From Arthrobacter pascens (GTDB lineage: Bacteria > Actinomycetota > Actinomycetes > Actinomycetales > Micrococcaceae), in the NCBI RefSeq assembly GCF_017052465.1, contig NZ_JAFHKT010000150.1:88821-152820 (forward strand): a DNA stretch of 64,000 nucleotides, given 5' to 3'. The notes beneath the pieces were generated by a model that ran no database searches, was not told the DNA's origin, and worked only from the letters and a program-made list of their open reading frames with translations. Below, one piece after another: positions 8,087 to 16,386 of this stretch (position 1 is its first letter; each line of letters begins with the position of its first letter). The position numbers and the translations under genes were made by a program.

Positions 8087-8884
8087 CTATCGCTTGGTCC
8101 GCGCGGAGCGGCTCTCGAACTTCCGGGCCAGGAGGCTCAGCGGGATGGTGATCACCAGGTAGAACGCGCCGGCCACCAGAAGCGGCGTAAGGCCCGCGCC
8201 CAGGCTGGAGATGCCGTCACGGCCGAACTTGGTGAGGTCGTACTGCGAGGCGGTCAGGCCCAGCACGTAGATCAGCGACGAGTCCTTGGTCAGCAGGATG
8301 ACCTCGTTGGTCAGCGGCGGCAGGACGATCTTGAAGGCCTGCGGGATCACGATGGTAACCATGGCCCGCCACTGGGGCATGCCCAGAGAACGCGCAGCCT
8401 CCATCTGTCCCCGTGGTACTGCCTGCAGGCCGGCGCGGAGGGTTTCGGCGATGTATGCCGCGGCGACCATGCCGAGGGAAACCATCACCACGACGGTCAC
8501 GTTCCACGAAACCCCGAAGGCCAGCGGAACGCCGTAGCCGAACGCGATGAACACCAGCAGGGCCGGGATGCCGCGGAAAAATTCGATGTAGCCGGTGGCG
8601 ATCCAGCGGTAAAGCGGGAAGCTGGAGAGCTTCATGAGGGCCAGCAGCAGGCCGCCGGACAGGCCCAAGATGAATCCGAGAAAGGTATAGATCAGGGTGT
8701 TCTTCAGGCCCGAGATGAAGATATCCGGGAACAACGGTCCGATCTTGCCGAAGTTGAAGACGCTGTTGCCGACGGCCCTCCAGTCGGTGGCCAGGATCAG
8801 CGCGGCCGTGGCCACAACAAAGATTCCGGCCTGGACATACAGGCTTACTCTGGCTCGCTGACGTGCGGTCATTGTCATTGCCAT
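8087..8884 (-). CDS. polar amino acid ABC transporter, permease
   Basis: Integral membrane subunit of the same importer, 265 residues. It has an N-terminal membrane segment (VQAGIFVVATAALILAT) followed by the HisM-type domain: YTFLGFILGLSGGLLLAL, the block YIEFFRGIPALLVFIAFGYG typical of amino acid permeases, and the EAA loop (ETLRAGLQAVPRGQMEAARSLG) that contacts the ATPase. Only one permease gene is present, so the channel is probably a homodimer. Two in-frame ATG codons (8884 and 8878) are possible starts. It lies 97 bases after the binding-protein gene, a wider gap than usual inside an operon; no terminator-like hairpin is obvious there. Confidence 0.92.
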   Translation of the reverse strand: MAMTMTARQRARVSLYVQAGIFVVATAALILATDWRAVGNSVFNFGKIGPLFPDIFISGLKNTLIYTFLGFILGLSGGLLLALMKLSSFPLYRWIATGYIEFFRGIPALLVFIAFGYGVPLAFGVSWNVTVVVMVSLGMVAAAYIAETLRAGLQAVPRGQMEAARSLGMPQWRAMVTIVIPQAFKIVLPPLTNEVILLTKDSSLIYVLGLTASQYDLTKFGRDGISSLGAGLTPLLVAGAFYLVITIPLSLLARKFESRSARTKR

Positions 8885-8981
8885 GGTCTACTCACATTCG
8901 TTTTGCGCAGTTGAGGCCCCGTACGGACTGCTGAACAGATCCTGAACGGGGCCCCTGCTGCGTAGGGCTCAGGCGCGTTGG

Positions 8982-9788
8982 CTACTTGGTGGCTTCGCCG
9001 AACCAGGTGGTCTCGAACTTCTTGAGGCTTCCGTCGTCGGTCAGGCGCTTCAGCGTGGTGTTGACCTGGCCAAGCATGGCGGAGTTGCCCTTCTTGATCG
9101 CGATGCCCAGCTTCTCGCCGGTGGCGTAGTTCTCCACGCGCTTGTACTTGGCGTCGTCCTTGATGGCGTAGCCGAGGACGGACTGGTTGCCGAGGGCGGC
9201 GTCGATGGTGCCGGCCTTGAGTGCCTGGACCAGGAGTCCCGTGTCCTCAAACTGCTGCGCGTCGAGGCCCTTGTCCTTCGCGTACTTGGCGCCGGTGGTG
9301 GCCTGCTGCACGCCCACCTTCTTGCCCTTGGCGCCGTCGATGTTGGTGATGCCGGAAGCGTCAGAGGCGACGAGGGTCAGGTCATCGTTCAGGTACGGGT
9401 CGGAGAAGTCCATGACGGCCTTCCGCGGCTCCGTGATCGAAATCGAGGAGATGGAAACGTCGCACTGGGTCAGGGCGGTGCCGGTCTCGATGGCTTCGAA
9501 GGAGCTGTCCACCACGTTGAGCTCGGCCTTCATGTCCTTGGCAACCTCTGCGGCGATGTCCATGTCGAAGCCGACGATCTTGCCGTCCTTCTGGAACTCG
9601 AACGGTTCGTAGGGGACGTCCGAGCAGACGGTCAGTTTGCCGGCATTGATGAGCTGCACGCCGCCGTCGCTGCTTGTGGCAGCGGGAGTAGCGCCACCGC
9701 CGCCGCACGCGGTGAGGCTGAGTGCCCCGACAGCGAGCAGTGCGGCTGCCTTGGCGCTGAGTTTGGCCGTGGCAAGGGACTTAAACAT
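8982..9788 (-). CDS. polar amino acid ABC transporter, substrate-binding lipoprotein
   Basis: Extracellular solute-binding protein (SBP_bac_3 family), 268 residues. The signal peptide ends in the lipobox LTAC (Cys at about residue 28), followed by a Gly/Ser linker, so the mature protein is membrane-anchored. Family blocks are LTVCSDVPYEPFEFQKDGKIVGFDMDIA and the later SISITEPRKAVMDFSDPYL, where the Arg-Asp pair binds the amino acid alpha groups. A good ribosome site (AAAAGG) precedes the ATG. First gene of the operon. The roughly 200-bp upstream region is unusually AT-rich on both strands and must hold the promoter. The ligand is undetermined; glutamine, glutamate, histidine and cystine are all possible. 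Confidence 0.93.
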   Translation of the reverse strand: MFKSLATAKLSAKAAALLAVGALSLTACGGGGATPAATSSDGGVQLINAGKLTVCSDVPYEPFEFQKDGKIVGFDMDIAAEVAKDMKAELNVVDSSFEAIETGTALTQCDVSISSISITEPRKAVMDFSDPYLNDDLTLVASDASGITNIDGAKGKKVGVQQATTGAKYAKDKGLDAQQFEDTGLLVQALKAGTIDAALGNQSVLGYAIKDDAKYKRVENYATGEKLGIAIKKGNSAMLGQVNTTLKRLTDDGSLKKFETTWFGEATK

Positions 9789-10002
9789 GGTTTCTTACCT
9801 TTTGTTGCAGGAGTATGCGGAACTTAGACGGCTTATAGTGTAACGCCGAATGAGAGATGTGCATCACAGAAAACTAACTTTGACTATTCGATAACTATTG
9901 CAGCCGATTTGGCAAGACGTTCCGGGCGGCAGGTGTCTGTGATTCCAGACCATGGAACGGCGGCATCGCGGCTAGAAGAGCACGGCTAGACGTCCGCCGC
10001 GC
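9789..10002. other. AT-rich intergenic region, promoter of the amino acid ABC operon
   Basis: The stretch holds the promoter region of the minus-strand ABC operon on its left and the 3' end of menF on its right. On the minus strand, TACACT and TATAAG around 9833-9845 are possible -10 elements, but I cannot choose between them. The 9850-9900 part is markedly AT-rich for this genome (runs such as AAAACTAACTTT). I see no gene in it. Confidence 0.4.
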
Positions 10003-11331
10003 TCAGCTGCTGATGCCCAGCGATTCCAGCATCGGCCGGAACTTGGCCCACGTCTCGGCCAGTTCCGCCTCCGGATGCGAGCCTTCGACTATTCCGCATC
10101 CGGCATATAACCGGACGGTGGTGGGCGACTCGATGACCGCCCCGCGCAGGGCAATGCCCCACTCGCCGTTTCCGGCCGCATCCAGCCAGCCCACCGGCCC
10201 GGCGTACGGACCCCGGTCCATATGCTCGAGCTTCCGGATCAACGCTCCGGCCACCTGTGTAGGCGTGCCGCAGACCGCAGCCGTGGGGTGCAGGGCGTTG
10301 ATCAGGGCCAGGCAGGTGGGCACGTGCCCCTCCACCTCGGTGAGTTCGGCCTTGACGTCCGACGCCAGGTGCCACACGTTGGGCAGTTCCAGGATGAACG
10401 GCTCGCTGTGCGCGTTCATGGCCTCCGAGAACGGCGCCAGCTGAGTGGTCAGCGACTGGATGGCGATCTCGTGCTCATGCCGCTGCTTTTCGGAGCCGGC
10501 CAGCACACGCTCGGCGTAATCCAGAGGCAGCCCGGCCTCGCCGACGGCGTCGCGGCGGTCCAGCGTCCCCGCGAGAACACGCGCCTGCGCGGTGCGCCCC
10601 TCCACCTGGATAAGCATTTCCGGCGTGGCGCCCACAAGGCCGTCCACCCCGTAGGTCCAGCATTCCCGGTACCGGATGGCGAGCTGCCGCAGTACCTCCG
10701 CCGCGTTGACACCATCCGGCACGGTGGCCACGACGTCCCGGGCCAGCACGAGCTTTTCCAGCTTGCCCGTGCGGATCTCGGCAACACCGGCCGCGACGGC
10801 GGCCATCCAGTCCTCTTCGCTGAGTGAGCCGGTTTCCAGCGTGGCGGTTCCGGAAAGTCCGACGGCGGCGGCCGGCTCTGCGGGCGTCTCGCCCGTGGCG
10901 GACCCTTCCAGCCAGCCCCTCAGCGCGGCGAGGGCACCCTCTTCGGTGAGCTCGCCGTCGTCGGCTGTTATCTGGGTGAGCCAGGCGCGGCCGTCCCGCA
11001 CGCCGACCACGATCTCGGGCACAATCAGGCGGGATTCGTGGGCGGAAACTTTGGAGAACGCGAACGAGCCGAAGGCTACCGGGCCGGTGCCGGGGCATTC
11101 GACGTGGTCCGTGATGTCGGCCTCGATCACAAGGTGCCGCCACCAGATGTCCGCCTCAAGGAACCGCTCGGGCCCGGTGGCTGTAAACCGCGCCACCTCG
11201 CCAAAGCCCACGAGCCCGGCCTCCCGCCGCGTCCAGCAGAGAACGTCGTCCCGCACCAGATACGACGGCAGCCCCCCGGGAGTCGATTCTCCATCCAAAG
11301 GGACTGTCAGAGTGCGGAGCGTTCTGGTCAT
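10003..11331 (-). CDS. menF: isochorismate synthase
   Basis: Converts chorismate to isochorismate, the entry to menaquinone synthesis. The 442 residues end in the chorismate-utilising domain: KLEKLVLARDVVAT, WTYGVDGLVGATPEMLIQVEGR, the LAGTLDRRD block and the Mg-binding C-terminal stretch VCGTPTQVAGALIRKLEHMDRGPYAGPVGWLD, ending with AGCGIVEGSHPEAELAET. A siderophore-type isochorismate synthase is an alternative, but no siderophore gene is near and the divergent neighbour is menG. The ATG lies 9 bases after a TAGTGT box on the minus strand, so the leader is very short. About 100 bp separate it from menG. Confidence 0.9.
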   Translation of the reverse strand: MTRTLRTLTVPLDGESTPGGLPSYLVRDDVLCWTRREAGLVGFGEVARFTATGPERFLEADIWWRHLVIEADITDHVECPGTGPVAFGSFAFSKVSAHESRLIVPEIVVGVRDGRAWLTQITADDGELTEEGALAALRGWLEGSATGETPAEPAAAVGLSGTATLETGSLSEEDWMAAVAAGVAEIRTGKLEKLVLARDVVATVPDGVNAAEVLRQLAIRYRECWTYGVDGLVGATPEMLIQVEGRTAQARVLAGTLDRRDAVGEAGLPLDYAERVLAGSEKQRHEHEIAIQSLTTQLAPFSEAMNAHSEPFILELPNVWHLASDVKAELTEVEGHVPTCLALINALHPTAAVCGTPTQVAGALIRKLEHMDRGPYAGPVGWLDAAGNGEWGIALRGAVIESPTTVRLYAGCGIVEGSHPEAELAETWAKFRPMLESLGISS

Positions 11332-11420
11332 GATGGGTCAACACTACTCTTAGGGACTTGAAGCTGCCGATCCGTCCCGCTGCGCACTGGGTGCCGCAAG
11401 TACGAAACGACAGATTCGGG

Positions 11421-11432
11421 TAGATTGACAGG
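11421..11432 (+). promoter_or_regulatory. -10 element and probable leaderless start of menG
   Basis: TAGATT is followed by six bases and the GTG start of menG, the same spacing as the TACAGT box before menC. No Shine-Dalgarno sequence fits the GTG, so a leaderless transcript is likely. A -35 element is not evident. Confidence 0.4.
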
Positions 11433-12212
11433 GTGAACCGAGCATCCTTGGAAAAGCGTCCGGACGAAGTAGCCACGATGTTTGACGACGTCGCACCGAA
11501 ATACGATGTCGTCAACGATGTCCTCTCGATGGGACAGACCCGCCGCTGGCGCAAGGTCGTGGTGGAGGCCATGGATGTCCGGCCCGGCCAGCGCGTGCTG
11601 GACCTGGCCGCCGGAACGGGGACCTCGAGCGAGCCATATGCCGATGCGGGCATAAACGTGGTGGCCTGTGATTTCTCCCTTGGCATGCTCAAGGTGGGCA
11701 AGCGGCGCCGCCCGGATATCGACTTCATCGCCGGGGATGCCACCAACCTGCCCTTCGCGGACAACACCTTCGACGCCAGCACCATCTCCTTCGGCCTGCG
11801 CAACGTCAACGAGCCGAAGAAGGCCCTCGCCGAGATGCTCCGCGTGACCAAGCCCGGCGGCAAGCTCGTCATTGCCGAGTTCTCCCAGCCCGTCGTGCCG
11901 CTCTGGCGCACCATGTACACCGAGTACCTCATGCGCGCCCTGCCGGCCATCGCCACCAAGGTCTCGTCCAACCCGGACGCCTACGTGTACCTCGCCGAGT
12001 CCATCCGCGCCTGGCCGGACCAGGACCACCTCGCCGCATGGCTGCAGGAAGCCGGCTGGGAAGAGGTCACGTACCGCAACCTCAGCGGCGGCATCGTGGC
12101 CGTTCACCGTGCCCACAAGCCGCTCGCCGGCAACGGCTCGGCCGCCGCGATCGCTGCCCATACCGGCCCGGTGGCAAAGCTGCGCCGCAACATCCCGCGA
12201 ACCGCCCGCTGA
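11433..12212 (+). CDS. menG: demethylmenaquinone methyltransferase
   Basis: Methylates demethylmenaquinone with SAM, the last nuclear step of menaquinone synthesis (MenG/UbiE family). The 259 residues show the UbiE signature at the N-terminus (VATMFDDVAPKYDVVNDVLSMGQTRRWR), SAM motif I (VLDLAAGTGTSSEPYA), the DFSLGMLKVG block, and ISFGLRNVNEPKKALAEMLRVTKPGG typical of the family. The GTG start fits the -10 box six bases upstream. It starts a three-gene operon: the menJ-like reductase begins 4 bases after its stop and the polyprenyl synthase 9 bases after that. Together these genes build the side chain, attach the ring methyl and saturate one isoprene unit. Confidence 0.94.
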   Translation: MNRASLEKRPDEVATMFDDVAPKYDVVNDVLSMGQTRRWRKVVVEAMDVRPGQRVLDLAAGTGTSSEPYADAGINVVACDFSLGMLKVGKRRRPDIDFIAGDATNLPFADNTFDASTISFGLRNVNEPKKALAEMLRVTKPGGKLVIAEFSQPVVPLWRTMYTEYLMRALPAIATKVSSNPDAYVYLAESIRAWPDQDHLAAWLQEAGWEEVTYRNLSGGIVAVHRAHKPLAGNGSAAAIAAHTGPVAKLRRNIPRTAR

Positions 12213-12216
12213 CACT

Positions 12217-13551
12217 GTGAAAGTACTGATTGTTGGCGCAGGTCCGGCCGGATCCACGGCCGCGTATTACCTCGCCAAAGCCGGCGTCGACGTCACTGTC
12301 CTGGAAAAGACCAGCTTCCCGCGCGAAAAGGTATGCGGCGACGGCCTCACGCCGCGGGCCGTCCGGGAGATCCAGAAGCTCGGCCTGCCGCACCCCGAAG
12401 AGGAGGGCTGGCGCCGGAACAAGGGCCTGCGCCTGCTCGCCGGCGGCCGCTCCATCGAGCTGCCGTGGCCCGAGGTCTCGGACTTTCCGCAGTATGGCCT
12501 GATCCGGACGCGCCTCGGCTTTGATGAGGAGCTGGCCCGGCATGCCCAGGCGGCCGGTGCCACCGTCCTGGAACGCCACAGCGTCATCGAAGCGCTCCGC
12601 AGCGACGACGGCCGGGTGACCGGCGCCCGTGCCGCGGTCCTGGACGAGTCCGGACGCAAGACGGGGGAGACGCGCGACTTTACCGCCGACGTCGTCCTTG
12701 CCGCCGACGGCAACTCCACCCGCACCGCGGTGTCCCTCGGCATCCAGAAGCGCGACGACCGGCCCCTCGGCGTGGCCGTCCGCACCTACTTCACCTCGCC
12801 GCGCCACGAGGACGACTGGATGGAAGGCTGGCTGGAACTTCCCGGCCGCGACGGCAAGCTCCTGCCCGGCTACGGCTGGGTGTTCGGCGTCGGCGACGGC
12901 ACGTCCAACGTGGGCCTGGGCATCCTGAACTCCTCCAAGGAATTCGGCAAGCTGGACTACAAGCAGGTGCTCCGCGAGTGGACCGCCGGCATGCCCTCCG
13001 AATGGGGCTTCACGCCCGAGAACCAGGTGGGAGAGATCCGCGGCGCCGCCCTGCCCATGGGCTTCAACCGCACGCCGCACTACTCGCCGGGCCTGCTGCT
13101 TCTCGGCGATGCCGGCGGCATGGTGTCCCCGTTCAACGGCGAGGGCATCTCCTACGCCATGGAGTCCGCCCGCTTCGCGGCCGAGTTCATTGTTGACGCG
13201 TCCTCGCGCAGCGCCTCGGGCGGCTGGTCCACGCACGACGCCGATGCGCACCTTGCGGGGTACGCGGACTACGTGCGGGAACAGTGGGGCTCGCACTTCA
13301 CTCTGGGCCGGGCGTTTGCCGCGCTGATCGGCAAGCCTGCGGTCATGAAGCTCGCCCTGCGGACCGGGATGCCCATCCCCGTGCTGATGCGCTTCGTGGT
13401 CCGGCTCCTGGCCAACCTCACCGATCCGTCCGCCAAGGGCTTCGAGGACCGCGTGATCCGGGTTCTGGAATTGCTGGTGCCGGCCACGTCCAACACGTCC
13501 GCCAAGTCGCCGTCCGGCTTCGAATCAGCGGTTTCCGCAACAAAAAGTTAG
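12217..13551 (+). CDS. menJ: geranylgeranyl reductase family flavoprotein, probable menaquinone reductase MenJ
   Basis: FAD-dependent reductase of the geranylgeranyl reductase family, 444 residues from the GTG at 12217 (the frame is open further upstream but overlaps menG). It has the N-terminal dinucleotide motif VLIVGAGPAGSTAAYYLAKAG, the family cysteine region FPREKVCGDGLTPRAV and the second FAD block LLLGDAGGMVSPFNGEGISYAMES. In mycobacteria the homologous MenJ lies beside menG and a prenyl synthase gene and reduces one isoprene unit of menaquinone. The same neighbourhood here, with 4-bp spacing to menG, supports that role, and MK-9(H2) is the typical quinone of Arthrobacter. Reduction of another polyprenol is possible. 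Confidence 0.85.
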   Translation: MKVLIVGAGPAGSTAAYYLAKAGVDVTVLEKTSFPREKVCGDGLTPRAVREIQKLGLPHPEEEGWRRNKGLRLLAGGRSIELPWPEVSDFPQYGLIRTRLGFDEELARHAQAAGATVLERHSVIEALRSDDGRVTGARAAVLDESGRKTGETRDFTADVVLAADGNSTRTAVSLGIQKRDDRPLGVAVRTYFTSPRHEDDWMEGWLELPGRDGKLLPGYGWVFGVGDGTSNVGLGILNSSKEFGKLDYKQVLREWTAGMPSEWGFTPENQVGEIRGAALPMGFNRTPHYSPGLLLLGDAGGMVSPFNGEGISYAMESARFAAEFIVDASSRSASGGWSTHDADAHLAGYADYVREQWGSHFTLGRAFAALIGKPAVMKLALRTGMPIPVLMRFVVRLLANLTDPSAKGFEDRVIRVLELLVPATSNTSAKSPSGFESAVSATKS

Positions 13552-13560
13552 GGTTAACCC

Positions 13561-14661
13561 GTGACCAACTCCGCGAACCACAGCTGGACGCACGCCGGGC
13601 ATGGCCTGCCGGCCTCCGAACCCAGCCTCAACACCACCGCCATCGCCACCGGACTCCAGCTGCCGGCAGGGTTCGCGGCCATCGCGGAGGACCCCGACCT
13701 CGGCCCGGCCATCACCAACAATCTGGCCCGTGTGGAGAAGAAGCTCCGCGAGGCCATCGCCAACTCCGATCCGCTGGCTGACGCAACGTCGCGTCACCTC
13801 GTGGAGGCCGGGGGCAAGCGCATCCGGCCCCTGCTGACCCTGTTGTGCGCACACCTGGGCGACGCCTCGCTGCCCGCCGTGGTGCAGGCAGCCGTGGTGG
13901 TGGAGCTGACGCACCTCGCCACCCTGTACCACGACGACGTCATGGACTCGGCCCCCTTCCGCCGCGGCGCCCCCACGGCGCACGAGGTCTGGGGCAACTC
14001 CGTTGCCGTCCTCACCGGGGACCTCATCTTCGCCCGCGCCTCCATCCTCGTGTCCGAGCTGGGCTCCCGCGCCCTCGGCATCCAGGCCCGCACTTTTGAG
14101 CGCCTGTGCCTGGGCCAGCTGCACGAAACCGTCGGTCCGCGCCCGGACGAGGACCCGGTTGAGCACTACCTCTCCGTCATCGCTGACAAGACCGGATCCC
14201 TCGTGGCGGCCTCCGGCCAGTTCGGGGCGATTTTCTCAGGCGCCGACGAAGCCTACGAAGACGTCCTGGTGGAGTACGGCGAAAAGGTTGGCGTGGCCTT
14301 CCAGCTGGCCGACGACGTCATCGATGTCACCGGCGTCAAGGTGAAGTCCGGCAAGTCTCCGGGCACGGACCTGCGCGAAGGCGTCCCCACCCTGCCGGTG
14401 CTGCTCCTGCGCAGCGCTGCGACGCAAGGTGACCAGTCCGCCGTCGAACTTCTCAAACTGATCGACGGCGACCTCTCCTCCGACGAGGCCCTGGCCGAAG
14501 CGGTGGCCGGCCTGCGCGAGCACCCCGTGACCGCCGAGTCGTGGGTGGTTGCCCGCGGATGGGCCGACGACGCGATCGCCGCGCTGGCACCCTTGCCCGA
14601 AGGTGTGGTCAAGGCTTCGCTGACCAGCTTCGCCCGGGCTGTCGTAGACCGCGCGAGCTAG
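13561..14661 (+). CDS. polyprenyl diphosphate synthase for the menaquinone side chain
   Basis: Long-chain trans-prenyl diphosphate synthase, 366 residues, GTG start 9 bases after the menJ-like gene. The first aspartate-rich motif is LYHDDVMDSAPFRRGAPTAH with the following Arg-Arg, and the second is FQLADDVIDVTG with the KSPGTDLREG block after it. GGKRIRPLL near residue 80 binds isopentenyl diphosphate. Small residues (Ala, Thr, Leu) before the first DDxxD agree with a long product; exact chain length cannot be read, and nonaprenyl would fit MK-9. Likely a homodimer or a partner of a small subunit elsewhere. A strong terminator follows 19 bases after the stop, closing the menG operon. Confidence 0.9.
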   Translation: MTNSANHSWTHAGHGLPASEPSLNTTAIATGLQLPAGFAAIAEDPDLGPAITNNLARVEKKLREAIANSDPLADATSRHLVEAGGKRIRPLLTLLCAHLGDASLPAVVQAAVVVELTHLATLYHDDVMDSAPFRRGAPTAHEVWGNSVAVLTGDLIFARASILVSELGSRALGIQARTFERLCLGQLHETVGPRPDEDPVEHYLSVIADKTGSLVAASGQFGAIFSGADEAYEDVLVEYGEKVGVAFQLADDVIDVTGVKVKSGKSPGTDLREGVPTLPVLLLRSAATQGDQSAVELLKLIDGDLSSDEALAEAVAGLREHPVTAESWVVARGWADDAIAALAPLPEGVVKASLTSFARAVVDRAS

Positions 14662-14679
14662 CCTCCAGACTTAAACGGA

Positions 14680-14730
14680 ACGGCCCCGGTTCCCTGCAGC
14701 GCCACACTGCTGGGAACCGGGGCCGTTTCT
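14680..14730 (+). terminator. rho-independent terminator of the menG operon
   Basis: A 15-bp stem, ACGGCCCCGGTTCCC paired with GGGAACCGGGGCCGT, encloses a 17-base loop and is followed by TTTCT. It lies 19 bases after the polyprenyl synthase stop codon. Confidence 0.8.
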
Positions 14731-14997
14731 CCGTTCGCATCAAATCCACCGGAGGCTTTAGTGGACCCGTGAATAAGTCTATGACAGGTTTGTCACATTC
14801 TTCAAGTCGATTGTTAATCGCGCTGTCACGGCCCGTCCCGACCTTGTTTGCTCGCCGCTCCTGAAGGGCACGCCGGCGGGCTGGCGCGCCGCAGGCAATC
14901 GGCCGCGAAAGAGGGTCGCGACGGATCCGGGGCGGGTTTGTGCACATAGACAGGTCCGCAGCTCCCCATCGCTGCCGAGCACGGGGACCGTGGAGTG
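14731..14997. other. gene-free spacer with an AT-rich patch and a TGACA palindrome
   Basis: The spacer contains an AT-rich patch (about 14765-14820) with the inverted repeat TGACAGGTTTGTCA (14782-14795). Further on, at 14901-14924, is a copy of the AAAGAGGGTC repeat that recurs behind the next gene. No coding region is convincing here. The patch may be the promoter of the following gene, but no clear -35/-10 pair can be assigned. Confidence 0.4.
14901..14924. repeat. upstream copy of the AAAGAGGGTC repeat
   Basis: GGCCGCGAAAGAGGGTCGCGACGG matches GGCCAAAGAGGGTCAGGACGG at 15922-15942 in the same orientation, about 1 kb away, on the other side of the AbiEi/DUF559-like gene. A third, inverted copy (GACCCTCTTT) lies at 15858-15867. 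Confidence 0.55.
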
Positions 14998-15837
14998 ATG
15001 GACCTTCAGACCTTCCTGGCGCGGCGCGGCGGAGCGGCCCGGAGAAGCGACCTCCTGCGTGCCGGATTCCTCCGGCCCACGCTCGAGGCTGCGGTCGACG
15101 CCGGCCGCCTGCACCGGCCGCAGCGTGGTGTGTACGCGATGCGCGACGCGGACGACGGCGTCTTGGCCGCCTTCAGGTACAACGGCCGGCTCACCTGCGT
15201 GTCGGCAGCGCGGTTCTACAGCCTGTGGGCCTTGCATACGCCGCAGGAAGTGCATCTGAGCTGCGGCAACGGTGTTCCGAAGAGCGGGGTGATAGACCAC
15301 GCCCCGTGCACGCACGCCCCAGATCCGGCCCTACCGGTGGCGGGCCTCGCCGATGTCCTACTGCATGCTGTGCGGTGCCTCCCGGAGCTCGAAGCGCTGG
15401 CCCTGGTGCAGTCAGCCACCGGCCGAGGCCAGATTTCAGCCGACTTCCTGCGGAGCAAACTCATCGGGAACAGGAACGGCCGCGCCCGTGCCGTGCTGGA
15501 CCTGCTGATTCCGCGGGCAGACTCCGTGCTGGAGATACTGGCACATACGCACTTTGTCCGCGCTGGCCTGAAGGTCCGCATGCACGTCCACCTGCCGGGG
15601 GTGGGCGAGGTGGATTGCCTGGTTGAGGAATGCCTGGTGGTGGAACTGGACGGCTCCACGCACTTTGAACCCCGGCAGGTCAAGAAAGATCAGCGGAGGA
15701 ACAACGCCGGCATGCTCGGGGGCCATCTCACACTGCGCTATTACTACGACGACGTGGTGCACCGGCCCGCCGCCATGGTGGAACAGGTCCAGGCCGTGCT
15801 CCGCCTGCGGGCACTGGGAAGGTTCGCACCCGAATGA
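14998..15837 (+). CDS. AbiEi N-terminal / DUF559-type nuclease-like protein
   Basis: A 279-residue protein with an AbiEi-like winged-helix head (FLARRGGAARRSDLLRAG, then RPQRGVYAMRD) and a C-terminal DUF559/Vsr-like endonuclease fold. In the latter, VGEVDCLVEECLVVELDG supplies the Asp and Glu-x-Asp acidic residues and VKKDQRRNNAG the following basic helix. The function is unknown and no toxin partner is adjacent. It is a distant structural relative of the protein at 6214-7167 (same two-domain plan, low sequence similarity). ATG 14998 is preferred; GTG 14995 directly before it is equally possible. Direct repeats flank the gene about 1 kb apart, which may mark past mobility. It is probably monocistronic. 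Confidence 0.72.
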   Translation: MDLQTFLARRGGAARRSDLLRAGFLRPTLEAAVDAGRLHRPQRGVYAMRDADDGVLAAFRYNGRLTCVSAARFYSLWALHTPQEVHLSCGNGVPKSGVIDHAPCTHAPDPALPVAGLADVLLHAVRCLPELEALALVQSATGRGQISADFLRSKLIGNRNGRARAVLDLLIPRADSVLEILAHTHFVRAGLKVRMHVHLPGVGEVDCLVEECLVVELDGSTHFEPRQVKKDQRRNNAGMLGGHLTLRYYYDDVVHRPAAMVEQVQAVLRLRALGRFAPE

Positions 15838-15850
15838 CCCCCAGGTGCCG

Positions 15851-15942
15851 CCGTCGTGACCCTCTTTGCAGACGTGGGCACCAAGACACGCAGGCTCATC
15901 GGCGAGCCGCGGCCCGTCTGCGGCCAAAGAGGGTCAGGACGG
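15851..15942. repeat. long-armed inverted repeat after the DUF559-like gene
   Basis: CCGTCGTGACCCTCTTTGCAGACG (from 15851) and CGTCTGCGGCCAAAGAGGGTCAGGACGG (to 15942) form an imperfect inverted repeat around roughly 40 bases. It lies between two convergent stop codons and may end transcription in both directions. Confidence 0.5.
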
Positions 15943-15949
15943 CGCCGGC

Positions 15950-16372
15950 TCAGTCCTCGTCGTTAAAAGCCCACTCGAACATGTCGAAGACGAACTCGGA
16001 GAAGGTCCCCTCTTCGCTCTTCCACTGGCCGCGGGCGTTGTTGCGGCGGTACACGATGGGGTCCGGGATGCTGAGATCGCCCACGCGGAAGCCCCAGGTG
16101 AAGTTTTCTTCCTCGTCCTCCAGGAACATCAGGAAGCCTTCGTCATCCACTTCGAGTTCCTCGGGATCCCAGAAGTAGTGGTAGGCCTCCATGAGGTCCT
16201 CGCAGCCGCCGAGGGCCAGGTAAAACTCGCGCAGCACCAGGGGAACGGTGAACTGGTGCTCGGCGAGGGCCTTGTCGAGGTCCTCCTCGGGCAGCCCGTC
16301 CTCTTCCTGCCATTCGTCTTCGAGATACTTCGGAACTAGCGCACGGAACTTCTCGAGGAACATGTCAGTCAT
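15950..16372 (-). CDS. small acidic SUKH (SMI1/KNR4)-like protein
   Basis: A 140-residue, very acidic cytoplasmic protein. The pattern fits the SUKH superfamily: an N-terminal helical part with LPLVLREFYLALGG-like content (here VPLVLREFYLALGGCEDL), then FLMFLEDEEENFTWGFRV, a proline-tyrosine block IPDPIVYRRNN and the C-terminal FSEFVFDMFEWAF. SUKH proteins are often immunity proteins of polymorphic toxins, but others are housekeeping, and no toxin gene is nearby. The ATG at 16372 is chosen because the frame upstream reads antisense to the TRIC gene. It starts 14 bases after the TRIC-family gene on the same strand, so the two are probably cotranscribed. Confidence 0.68.
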   Translation of the reverse strand: MTDMFLEKFRALVPKYLEDEWQEEDGLPEEDLDKALAEHQFTVPLVLREFYLALGGCEDLMEAYHYFWDPEELEVDDEGFLMFLEDEEENFTWGFRVGDLSIPDPIVYRRNNARGQWKSEEGTFSEFVFDMFEWAFNDED

Positions 16373-16386
16373 GGCTCTTATCCTAG

